Shown here in pieces: positions 1 through 24,000 of a stretch of 24,000 nt of DNA (positions are counted from its first letter, which is position 1; every line of letters begins with the position of its first letter). The stretch is taken from assembly GCF_964340395.1 (NCBI RefSeq), contig NC_135553.1, positions 3,346,001 through 3,370,000 on the forward strand. The letters run 5' to 3'. Origin of the DNA: Glandiceps talaboti (taxonomy: Eukaryota > Hemichordata > Enteropneusta > Spengelidae). The position numbers were made by a program, and so were the translations under genes. The notes under the pieces are model-generated. The model was not told where the DNA came from and searched no databases. It worked only from the letters and a program-made list of their open reading frames with translations.

Positions 1-154
1 CACACACACACATATCCATCTATACATACATACATACATACATACATACATACATACATACATACATACATACATACATACATACATACATACATACATA
101 CATACATACATACATACATACATACATACATACATACATACATACATACATACA
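1..154. repeat. CATA tetranucleotide microsatellite
   Basis: A short CA run at 1-12 leads into an almost perfect CATA array to 154. The array probably continues to the left of the window. Open frames across it encode only repeating tetrapeptides and are not genes. Confidence 0.98.
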
Positions 155-240
155 TTATTATTATTATTATTAGACTTTATTTAAACTCGATAGACTGTTG
201 AGCCAAAGGCTCTTCTCACACAGTGTCGAGATAAAAATAT
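155..240 (-). mobile_element. 5'-truncated retroposon tail (SINE/LINE 3' end)
   Basis: Read on the minus strand, about 65 bp of unique sequence ends in AATAAAGTC followed by a TAA-triplet tail (155-172 on +). A unique stub, a polyadenylation-like AATAAA and a short simple tail are what a severely 5'-truncated LINE or SINE copy looks like. It lies between two CATA arrays, so its target duplication cannot be read. The stub also holds an internal hairpin (GAGCC AAA GGCTC). The family is not recognised. It could instead be unique DNA between two microsatellites. Confidence 0.45.
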
Positions 241-246
241 ATATAT

Positions 247-370
247 ACATACATACATACATACATACCTACTGACATCCATACATACATACATACATAC
301 ATACATACATACATACATACATACATACATACATACATACATACATACATACATACATACATACATACAT
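247..370. repeat. CATA microsatellite, interrupted
   Basis: A second CATA array, broken near 268-285 by a CTACTGACATCC segment. It follows a short AT run. Together with 1-154 it brackets the retroposon stub. Confidence 0.97.
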
Positions 371-542
371 TTGTCAGCTTTAATCTTGAGTTTATTCCAT
401 ACATCACATAAAGCTCAGATTACATGTACTATAGCGCATAATAATGGCCTGAGCCTCACTTGATAGCCATCCATCAAAATGCTCCAATCTGCTTTCTGAT
501 ATTTAAATTGGCAGAGTTCTTTAACTTTGCGTTCTTTCCATT

Positions 543-546
<4 letters not shown>
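371..546. other. Unique non-coding spacer
   Basis: AT-rich unique sequence between microsatellites. I see no open frame, splice pair or repeat in it. Confidence 0.6.

Positions 547-620
<74 letters not shown>
547..620. repeat. GA dinucleotide microsatellite
   Basis: A perfect GA/AG run of about 37 units. It is a polypurine-polypyrimidine mirror repeat and so could form H-DNA. Confidence 0.98.
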
Positions 621-623
<3 letters not shown>

Positions 624-1222
624 TGTGGTACTTTCGTGAGAAAAGCGTGACTATATAACAGAAGTTTTGTTAAGTATTCAACCTGCTAATTGGGATATCA
701 TGTCATAGAAAATGTCTATGCCAAATGACACCTTGTTAGTATAAGAAATATGATATTAAAACACTGTAGTTTAGTAAGTGGTGGATATAACCTAACGTAA
801 GTTGCTTTTCCATATCGAAAATATTGGGGGAAATCGTAAACATTCTGAGCGATTTATCTTTGAGAATGATGGTAGATGGTTGGTGTAAGGACTTTGTAAC
901 CATGGTGATGATTGAGTTTATGCTTACACAGCGTTAGACTAAAGCAGACGTTAATTTGACCGGATTTCCTTACCAGTCAGTTTCCTTTGTGATAAATAAT
1001 TTTGACAGCTATAAAATTATTAACAAATTATTAAATATTGCCACTATGAAAATAAGCTTGCTTGTATTATTACCAAATTTGTTTGGTTTCATGTCGGAAT
1101 ATATGAAATAAACTAAAGTCTAAATTTTGAATTACATGTTTATAATTATGTGAATTAGACCACAGTCACTCGTGGGCTATTATTGAAATGTAAATATAGC
1201 GACTTTAAATTAATCTTAGCTT
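621..1222. other. Unique AT-rich spacer, no gene seen
   Basis: About 600 bp with no long open frame, no convincing exon and no obvious repeat. It ends at the 9-bp target duplication of the small element that follows. Confidence 0.6.
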
Positions 1223-1231
1223 GCTCCCATC

Positions 1232-1365
1232 TAGTCTAGCTGCTAGACCTTGGATGTTTTTCCGATACAATACGACATACGGCTGAACATCGCTATAAGC
1301 CCTCACTGCGAACTTCGTTCGCTCATCGTATCGGAAGAAAGCCCGAACGTCTAGCAGCAAGACTA
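1232..1365. mobile_element. 134-bp MITE with 9-bp target duplication
   Basis: The left end begins TAGTCTAGCTGCTAGAC. The right end, reverse-complemented, begins TAGTCTTGCTGCTAGAC, so 16 of 17 terminal bases pair. The inversion continues less perfectly into TTCCGATAC at both ends. GCTCCCATC occurs directly outside both ends (1223-1231 and 1366-1374), a perfect 9-bp target site duplication. The interior has a second small palindrome, GCGAAC TTC GTTCGC. A 9-bp duplication is typical of Mutator-like elements, but the ends match no family I can name. The element has no coding capacity and must be mobilised in trans. Confidence 0.85.
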
Positions 1366-1512
1366 GCTCCCATCATGCTCCAATAAATACTGCTCGTCAG
1401 TATTAAACATTACGGTGGACAAGTGGGATTGTTGCATGTCTAAATCAAGCTTGTAATTAATGATTTTAATCACTGATTTTCGTTGGAAGACTTTTCAACG
1501 ATATAATCACAA

Positions 1513-1793
1513 CCCACTAGTGTCTGTGATGTAGATAACTGTACACGATGCAGTACACACCACTGAGATTATTCAAGAACAGTTGTGTATGCATTATGCT
1601 CAATAGCCCACAAGTGTCTGTGATGCAGATAACTGTACATGATGCAGTACACACCACTGAGATAATTCAAGAACAGTTGTGTATGCATTATGCTCAATAG
1701 CCCACAAGTGTCTGTGATGCAGATAACTGTACATGATGCAGTACACACCACTGAGATTATTCAAGCCCAGATGTGTATGCATGTTGCTCAAAG
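1513..1793. repeat. 94-bp tandem repeat, three copies
   Basis: Units start at 1513, 1607 and 1701 (period 94), each opening with CCCAC(T/A)AGTGTCTGTGATG. Copies 1 and 2 differ at only a few bases. Copy 3 diverges in its last third, where AAGAACAGTTG becomes AAGCCCAGATG. Because 94 is not a multiple of 3, the frames reading through it are repeat artefacts, not genes. Confidence 0.95.
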
Positions 1794-2683
1794 TGCTTGT
1801 TTTAGTCAACCTTAATTACTATATTACACTAGGTAGGGAAACGACTGAATATACAAAGGGCTAAGACGTCAGGAATGAAATTGAGTAAAATTCGTGTTTG
1901 CCCAAATTACAAAATGTCAAGGCTGACAACCTAGAGGAATCCATGAGTGAAAATTTATACTGAGTCAATAAACAATGTTTATTCAATAATAATACGTCTA
2001 GCAAAAATTATTAGAAATACCAGTGCTGAGGTCAAAGGTGATTGTAGTGTTTACTCGTGAAGGTCAAGCCTGACTGAATGTCAGCACACTGGGTCACTGC
2101 GTGATCTCTCCGCATCCGCGCCTCATACCCGAACGAAAATTTTTATCTTAATTTTTTTTTTTCAAATTTCAATTATAAATTGAATATAATACCCAGGCTT
2201 TTAAATGTGTTTTGGTCGTCATTTCGAGCCCTTTTGGTCGCATCAATGTCGTAGCAATATGAAAACATTTTATGGTTTCCAGGCTTTGAGGCGATTTTAA
2301 ACTAACTAATCCAACAGAAACGACGATATTCGCGAAGCCAGATAGTTGCACAAACACGGCAACGGCGAATTAACGCCATGTGCTACTCTAGGGTAAATAT
2401 ATTATAAGTGGCACGAGTCGCCATAAATATGGAACATGGCATAGTATTATTAGATAAAATAATGTCTTTGATGTTGTCATGGTGATCTGCCATTAGTGAT
2501 TAGAGATTTTCCACATGGTGCTACTGGTAAGCACTAGGATTATGCAGCAAATCGATATTCATACCAGTCAATTTACTTATCCCGCCATTTTTATTTTCAA
2601 AAAATGGTCGTCTGCTTGTCGAAAGTCTAATATTGGCTTTGCCTCACTGTCCTCATTAAGATAGTATACCTGTTCTTATTTCG
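1794..2683. other. Unique spacer with nuclear-receptor-like motifs
   Basis: About 890 bp without a supported gene. It holds a DR1-like pair at 2029-2041 and a further AGGTCA at 2061-2066. A minus-strand open frame of about 60 codons at 2169-2357 lacks splice or end signals and is not annotated. Confidence 0.5.
2029..2041 (+). promoter_or_regulatory. DR1-like nuclear receptor motif
   Basis: AGGTCA-A-AGGTGA is a direct repeat of the nuclear receptor half-site with 1-bp spacing, one base off the DR1 consensus used by RXR/HNF4-type receptors. Another AGGTCA follows at 2061-2066. No transcription start is recognised nearby, so a regulatory role is only a possibility. Confidence 0.25.
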
Positions 2684-2738
<55 letters not shown>

Positions 2739-2740
2739 AC
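2684..2740. repeat. CA dinucleotide microsatellite
   Basis: AC/CA run of about 27 units with one G interruption near 2733. Confidence 0.98.
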
Positions 2741-3747
2741 CTTTTCCAGCCAGACTTTTGAACCAATATGTCGTCTGCTTCACAATAAATTGTTATCTTT
2801 GTCTTTGAATCAATATATCATGACAGTATTTTGGACAAAGAAATTTCGAAATACCCCTTTTCTTTTCCTTGTCTATAGTTGAATTCTTAGATATTCTAGG
2901 AGTTCAATTCTGGTGCAATATCTCCACCTTTCCCATCTTATGTGGGTCATTTTGAGGGGTTATAATATACTCGACTAAAAGCATTGCTTACAACATCTCT
3001 CATACGCCATCCGGACTAGACGCCAATTAGAGTATACGGCATAGGCAGACGTGAAGGCGGTCAGGATATCGATATTGAGCGGAAATTGAGTCCTAGCTTG
3101 AAGTTCTTCAGAACTGTTCCAGCCAACGTTTGAGAGTTTTCCTTCAAAGTCCTTACCCTTGCATAAATCACAAATAAATATGTGAATGGCGGCTTTTCTT
3201 TACGCCACCTACATCATAACTTCAAAGTGTCCATATTTACGTGGGTGAGAGGAAGGCAGTTGGCAAGTTTGTTATTCATTCCTATTCGACATTGTATAAC
3301 GGGAGTTGAGCTTACATTACAAAGTGGCTGAATATCCCAGGAAATTGAAAAAAAAAAGTTTTATATTTGCTATAGTATATTTTGACGCAATAGCCCATAT
3401 TGGCAGATATATTAAACAAAGATTTAATCTGTTCTCGTTGTTACAAGTACTTTTTTTCTGTTCGTGGCAAAATAAGTGTTAAAATCGTTCACAAAATAAA
3501 GGGAAAGGTCAAAGTATTAAGTAGAATGATTTTGATGATTAGTGAATGACACAGCCTTCCAGTCGACTCTTTTGATCCTAAATTCCTACTCAGTTGGATA
3601 GAATATTCCTGAAAAACAGGTTCCAAAACGACCTTGGAACCGAGATCGAAGCTTTAGAAAATAGACTGTGCAGTTAATCAATCGTTACGGCTGAAATATG
3701 AAGGCTAAACTTGTACATCTCTCGTTGCACTTAAAAGACAACATCTC
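2741..3747. other. Unique spacer, no gene seen
   Basis: About 1 kb of AT-rich sequence with no supported exon. A small hairpin at about 3618-3641 (GGTTCCAA / TTGGAACC) is the only notable structure. Confidence 0.55.
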
Positions 3748-3809
3748 ATATTGCTCTATATATCGGAGTAGTTCATCTATATTGCTCTATATATCGGAGT
3801 AGTTCATCT
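3748..3809. repeat. 31-bp tandem duplication
   Basis: Two copies of a 31-bp unit beginning ATATTGCTCTATATATCGG, at 3748-3778 and 3779-3809. They are essentially identical, which indicates a recent duplication. Confidence 0.95.
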
Positions 3810-4810
3810 AATAAATAGTATGAACAAGTTATGACAGTGGCAATGGAGGTTTCTTTAAAGATAGACACAAACTATATCGTTTCCACATTCTGATATAAGC
3901 TAGGGATGTGGGTTATTGAATGGACGTTGGTTTTAATTATACTCTCGGTATGGTGGCGTTTTGTGATATCTAGTTTTTCTCAAGTGGTTACACATACTAT
4001 CACTGATGATTACAGGGTGATTGCTAGTATATCATAGGTTAGTATTGATTTGATGTGATTTGATTTTGATAATGTAATTACACCGAATCAGTATGCGATC
4101 GCATTTTTATTCGGTGTGATAATCATTATCTCCCCCAGAAGATAAGATAGTAGGTAAACTGTGAGTTTGAACTCAAGTCTCATTGAACAGAAGAACTGAA
4201 TCAGTTAATAAAGGGAGCAAATATTCAGCCGAAAGAAAAGACTAACCAAGGAAAGAAAAACAACAGAAATCAAATCAACTCAAATAAATCACTAACATGC
4301 CCACTTCGCCATATGGTTATATCCGAAAACAGAATCACTACCATCACGTACTTGTGTAGTTAGTGTCTTACATATAGTAAACGGAGACGTCGATTGCCGC
4401 TGGCGTATATTCCTTGCATATTTTGCAGTCCACGATCAGAGGCCGAATATGGTAGTAAATCGTTATTAGATTTGAATACGTCAACAATACGTATTGATAT
4501 TAGCATATAAATAGATATGATTACCATCGGATCGTCCACTAGGTGATCGTCCACTAGAATGAATGAATGAATTAATTAATTTCACAAGGTAATACGACCA
4601 AATTTACATTTCAAAAAACATACATGCACATGATTATCTGTAGACAAAAGAAAAACAAGAGCACGAGGAAAACAAACAATGTATTGGAAAAACTAAAGTC
4701 AGTAGAATTAGTCATGTCTATGACACAGACGATATATTCAATGGATTAAGTATACGATCTCCACACGATGTATTTTACTGCTTACATTACGTGATGATAA
4801 TGTAACTAGT
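3810..4810. other. Unique spacer with small palindrome and 15-bp duplication
   Basis: About 1 kb with no supported gene. It holds the 38-bp palindrome at 4080-4117, a 15-bp tandem duplication (GATCGTCCACTAG units, about 4530-4557) and a short GAAT run after it. Confidence 0.5.
4080..4117. repeat. 38-bp interrupted palindrome
   Basis: ACACCGAAT at the left edge pairs with ATTCGGTGT at the right edge. Between them is the perfect 12-bp palindrome ATGCGATCGCAT, set off by 4-bp spacers (CAGT and TTTT) on its two sides. The layout is symmetric, like a dimeric protein site or a tiny foldback element. No target duplication is visible. Confidence 0.6.
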
Positions 4811-4931
4811 ATTCATTCATTCATTCATTCACTCAGTCACTCACTCACTCACTCACTCACTCACCCACCCACCCACTCACTCACTCACTCACTCACTCAC
4901 TCATTCACTCACTCACTCTCTCACTCACTCA
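4811..4931. repeat. ATTC/ACTC microsatellite
   Basis: Imperfect tetranucleotide array of ATTC, ACTC and ACCC units, broken by point changes. Confidence 0.97.
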
Positions 4932-5607
4932 TTGTGTGTTTGTTTATGCTAAATATAATCGTTTTTCTTGAACGACTTTGACATTAATCCATAATTTACA
5001 ATTAATTCTTGTATTTTTTTCCAAACTTATGGAGACTTGTCAACGTTTACACAATGTGATTTACACGGAAAAGCTCTCAGTACCAAAAAATAAGGATCAA
5101 ATATTTTGATACATAAACACGCTTGTTCTGAAGGAAACAAATAAAAAAAAAACGAAACTTGAGGCATGTTTCTTATATATGAAACGTGTTGGTGCATGTA
5201 TGAACAAATTATAGTAAAACATCCCGGCACGACATTTGTAGTGATCAGTAAATTAACTTTCCTTCAGATCAGACTGTAATGGGTAGATCGTTTTAAACCA
5301 CTGTCGCCTTCAAGTATAATAACATCGCCTACACTGTACGTGGTGTCATTTGCCTTGTGCTTGGTACTCAGTATATAAGACACGAATCAGTTCTTCCATT
5401 CATTTTGATTTTCACAATCCACATCGTTATCGAGTATGCGTTGACTATGGGTGTATTGCTGACAGTAGATTTATATGAATATTGTGGATACATACCAATC
5501 TGATTAAAATCTGATGTGGTGAAAGCGGCTAAATGATTTATTTACCTCTATTTTCATCGTTTTGTGACGTTTGTTTTTGTTACGAGTGATCGCCGCCTTC
5601 CTTGGGA
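4932..5607. other. Unique spacer, no gene seen
   Basis: About 680 bp between two microsatellites. It has a minus-strand open frame of 67 codons (5027-5230) with no splice or polyadenylation support. Nothing else is recognisable. Confidence 0.5.
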
Positions 5608-5726
5608 TACATACATACATACATACATACATACATACATACATACATACATACATACATACATACATACATACATACATACATACACACACACACTCCC
5701 ACTCACTCACTCACTCACTCACTCAT
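5608..5726. repeat. CATA then CTCA compound microsatellite
   Basis: CATA array to about 5685, a short CA run, then ACTC units to about 5726. Open frames here are repeat artefacts on both strands. Confidence 0.97.
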
Positions 5727-5820
5727 AGTCATGTTATTTTCACAATCGTCATGCTGTATGTATCATAGTAATGCTTGTGGTTACCATAGTTACATGTGTT
5801 TTCTTTTCATTTTCTCGGAG

Positions 5821-6001
5821 TCTATCGAAAAGGAAAAGTGAAAATCCGTATAAGAAATACATCCCCACATTTTACGTCAAACCTCATCGAAAAGCACTAA
5901 TAGACAAAGAAACATACCACATACACAAACCGCTTACTAAGTTCTTACGAAAATGTCAAGCCCATAATTATAATGTACGTTGGCAGATGTTCAACTTGTA
6001 A
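5821..6001 (+). CDS. Candidate terminal exon of an unidentified gene
   Basis: A pyrimidine-rich tract (about 5798-5815) ends in an AG acceptor at 5819-5820. The open frame then runs about 60 codons to TAA at 5999-6001, and AATAAA follows only 21 bases later at 6022-6027. This stop-plus-signal layout is what a last exon looks like. The peptide is basic and rich in K, R, Y, H and P, starts LSKRKSENPYKKYIP and ends RWQMFNL. I recognise no domain and no membrane segment. The intron phase requires the previous exon to leave two bases of a codon. The upstream exons were not found and may lie left of the window. It could be a chance open frame. Confidence 0.4.
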
Positions 6002-6021
6002 ATATATCTATAATTCGTATT

Positions 6022-6027
6022 AATAAA
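6022..6027 (+). terminator. Polyadenylation signal AATAAA
   Basis: Canonical hexamer 21 bases after the stop codon of the candidate exon at 5821-6001. Its position supports that exon being terminal. Confidence 0.4.
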
Positions 6028-6378
6028 GCAGTACAAAATCATATTCATGGAAACCCTTAACGTAATGGGACTCATATCAGTTTTTGTCAAGATTAGTAAT
6101 CTCAATTTTGATTGGTTATTAAATTCAGCTTCATGCTCTTCTACACATCAGATTGCGTATTCTGTCTCTCGTGGCAACCAATATAATGATGGAATTATGT
6201 AGGCGACAGCATTTTTTGGAGACTCAAAATTCCAACGAGTGTGATAGGAAACTTTACAAGAGTGTAAAGACGTGATGCTTAGGCTGTCGTACAGACAATG
6301 ATGTTAGTCTATAGTGGAAATCTTTAAGAAATAACATACGCAGAGACTTACTAAAGAGAAGGGGTAGTTAAAATTGAG
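6028..6378. other. Unique spacer, no gene seen
   Basis: AT-rich sequence after the candidate polyadenylation signal. No exon or repeat is visible. Confidence 0.5.
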
Positions 6379-6476
6379 GCGAGATGTAGGCATATCTGGG
6401 TATGTTTTTAGACGAGATTCATTCATAGCTAGGTATGTTTTTAGACGAGATCCAGGCATAGCTAGGTGTGTTTTTA
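6379..6476. repeat. 33-bp tandem repeat, three copies
   Basis: Units at 6379-6410, 6411-6443 and 6444-6476, each beginning G(A)CGAGAT and ending in GTTTTTA. The second and third share a CATAGCTAGGT core. The first is one base shorter and more diverged. Confidence 0.9.
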
Positions 6477-6608
6477 AAGAGTGTGGCCATACTGATGAGG
6501 TTTTGGGTTTTCAATTGATAAACCAAGCTTCAGTAAGTTTCTAATTGGCAAAACAATGTGAAATGACGTAGACCAAGCCCGTAGAATGTCTTTAATAAGT
6601 TGATTATT

Positions 6609-6639
6609 GTACTGTATTGTATTGTATTGTATTGTATTT
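6609..6639. repeat. TGTAT pentanucleotide microsatellite
   Basis: About six units of TGTAT/ATTGT. Confidence 0.95.
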
Positions 6640-7913
6640 AACAGAGATAATCATTACAATATGTCTAGTCAGTACATTTCTCATCTGTTGATTTGTATTT
6701 ACTAGTGATAATTTGTGATTACGTAGTGGGTTTAACGAATGACTTCCTGTACGTACGCGCAATAACAACCTTTTTGCACATATTTTGGTCTTTTGAATTT
6801 TATTGCGTTACAAACCCAAGCACCAAATAAGCTAAATCCCACAGTCTTAGGCTATATGTGTGTTGTTGCTACTTACGTTCAACACAATATCGACAAACCC
6901 CAAATTTAAGTGTTCAATTGACACCACACAGTCCATAGGCCGTTAACAACAGAACAATCAGTTAATGCAAGTACATACAAGACTGAAATATTGTAGTTCA
7001 CATTGGTTTGTAAAATCAAAATAAAGATTGTAGAAGAAAGAGGCGAAAATAAGTTTAATATTGTTGCAAGCCGGGTTGAATTTTCTAAACGGTCTGCCAA
7101 AACTTCCTGTTTTGCTGCTTTGTGTATACCCATTCATTACTCGAAGGTTACCCTTCAGATGTGTCAGAGGTTTGAATACCGATAACCAGCTATGGGAAGT
7201 GAAGCTAATCTTCATTTTTTATCGGGAATGACATGGGCGTCAAAGGTACATTCAGGTGTGGTGATGAATGTGCGCCATCAGCGATGGTTTAGCACGTAGC
7301 ATTTCCGTATTACTAATTTGAGTTCTTTTTCCGACTTCCCGTGTTACCCATACATAAGCCTTACTTCAAAAGTTTTGATTTATTTACCATATACACACGT
7401 ACACTAAAAACCATGAAAACAATTATCGACTCTAGATTACCCACAGTATAGGTAACATATAATTTTCTTAAAACGCGTACGTACGTCCCTCAGATCTCTT
7501 ATAGATCCAATAACCGCCGCTCATGTTTAAACCCATGGCTTTCATGTTTATCATATTAGTCATAATAGATGATGAAACACATATAATTGTGAAAAAATGC
7601 AACCCATGGTCTCCGTGTGTAGTATTGAACGTTGTATTTTAAGAACTACAGGTGAAAACAAAGTTTTTTGAAAACATTTAACGTTTCGTCCCAGTTTTTA
7701 CATTGATTCACTGGATTTGCAGCAATATAAACGTAATGAAATTATTTTTTACATTGTTGTCATCACGCCAGACTTATTTTAAGCTAAGCACAGGTTGTCA
7801 GACTCCCGTTTGACCTTAATGTACAAAGGTTAACCATTGTTTTTTATAATCCGCCATCCTGTCTACTGATTATATTATCGTACCATGCATACATGACTCA
7901 TTTCTCTGTCTAG
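6640..7913. other. Spacer or intron upstream of first recognised ankyrin-gene exon
   Basis: About 1.27 kb. Overlapping open frames on both strands at 6906-7215 have no splice or end signals and are not annotated. If the exon at 7914 is real, this is probably the intron before it. Confidence 0.45.
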
Positions 7914-23849
<15,936 letters not shown>

Positions 23850-24000
23850 TCTTTTTTTCTTTTTTTCTTAAAAAAAAATATTTGCATGATTTTGTGTGTA
23901 CAACTTGTTTGCCTTGTCTGCATGCTGCCCTAGTCTTTGTATCTGGTCACCTTTTTAAATGCCTGTCGTGTGATTTGTCTGAAGTGGAACATATCACCAC
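23850..24000 (+). other. Presumed 3' untranslated region
   Basis: T-rich then A-rich tracts (23851-23880) followed by unique sequence to the end of the window. No polyadenylation signal is seen. Confidence 0.35.

Noticed and set aside
181-407. Open frames reading MYVCMYVC-type peptides (also 5504-5841, 11958-12444, 20324-20804)
   Set aside because: These are translations of CATA and CAGA microsatellites, open in several frames on both strands with no gene signals.
1513-1793. CRISPR-like array
   Set aside because: The whole 94-bp unit is repeated with no unique spacers, and the genome is eukaryotic.
1569-1809. Minus-strand frames across the 94-bp repeat
   Set aside because: The period is not a multiple of three, and the frame repeats peptides only because the DNA is repeated. 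No splice or end signals.
6906-7215. Overlapping 60-85-codon frames on both strands
   Set aside because: They overlap in three frames on two strands with no supporting signals, so at most one could be real and none is favoured.

Overview
The window is animal nuclear DNA, AT-rich by eye. It has spliced exons with GT/AG borders, AATAAA signals, long introns, and very many CATA, CAGA, CTCA, CA, GA and AT microsatellites mixed with small transposons. The repeat style and the lack of CpG depletion suggest a marine invertebrate (hemichordate, amphioxus or mollusc type), but nothing here fixes the species. There are no bacterial operons, rRNA, tRNA or CRISPR arrays.

The main gene is on the + strand: an ankyrin-repeat protein whose exons run from about 7.9 kb to 23.85 kb. 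Six exons join in one open frame with matching intron phases: 7914-7962 (probable), 9455-9577, 10434-10538, 10855-11038, 11766-11925 and a candidate last exon at 23778-23849 ending in TGA. They encode four to five ankyrin repeats, then a basic Ser/Arg tail and a short charged C-terminus. The 5' end lies outside the window or was not found. The repeats resemble the ankyrin blocks of synphilin-1 and espin, but I cannot assign an orthologue.

Two other exon-like blocks stand out. A + strand terminal exon at 5821-6001 has a stop followed closely by AATAAA. A minus-strand block at 8093-8385 sits inside an intron of the ankyrin gene.

The last intron of the ankyrin gene (about 11.9 kb) is a transposon landing zone. 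Its centrepiece is a nest of two DNA transposons. The outer one (15792-19316) has 85-bp inverted ends and a TTA target duplication. The inner one (15852-17913) has 46-bp inverted ends and a TAA duplication, and sits inside the left arm of the outer one. The intact right arm of the outer element shows the empty site exactly, which proves the insertion. Both look PIF/Harbinger-like from the TWA targets, and neither shows a transposase. The outer element holds a small gene start on the minus strand (TATA box, strong Kozak ATG, splice donor). The inner one holds a minus-strand terminal coding exon with a polyadenylation signal.

The same intron has two copies, in opposite orientation, of a family that pairs GTCT/CAGA microsatellites with degenerate tandem units of about 120-175 bp (14640-15600 and 21116-21813). 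Outside the nest there are two very short inverted-repeat elements with 9-bp target duplications (1232-1365 and 22289-22359), a 94-bp tandem triplication (1513-1793) and several smaller tandem duplications.
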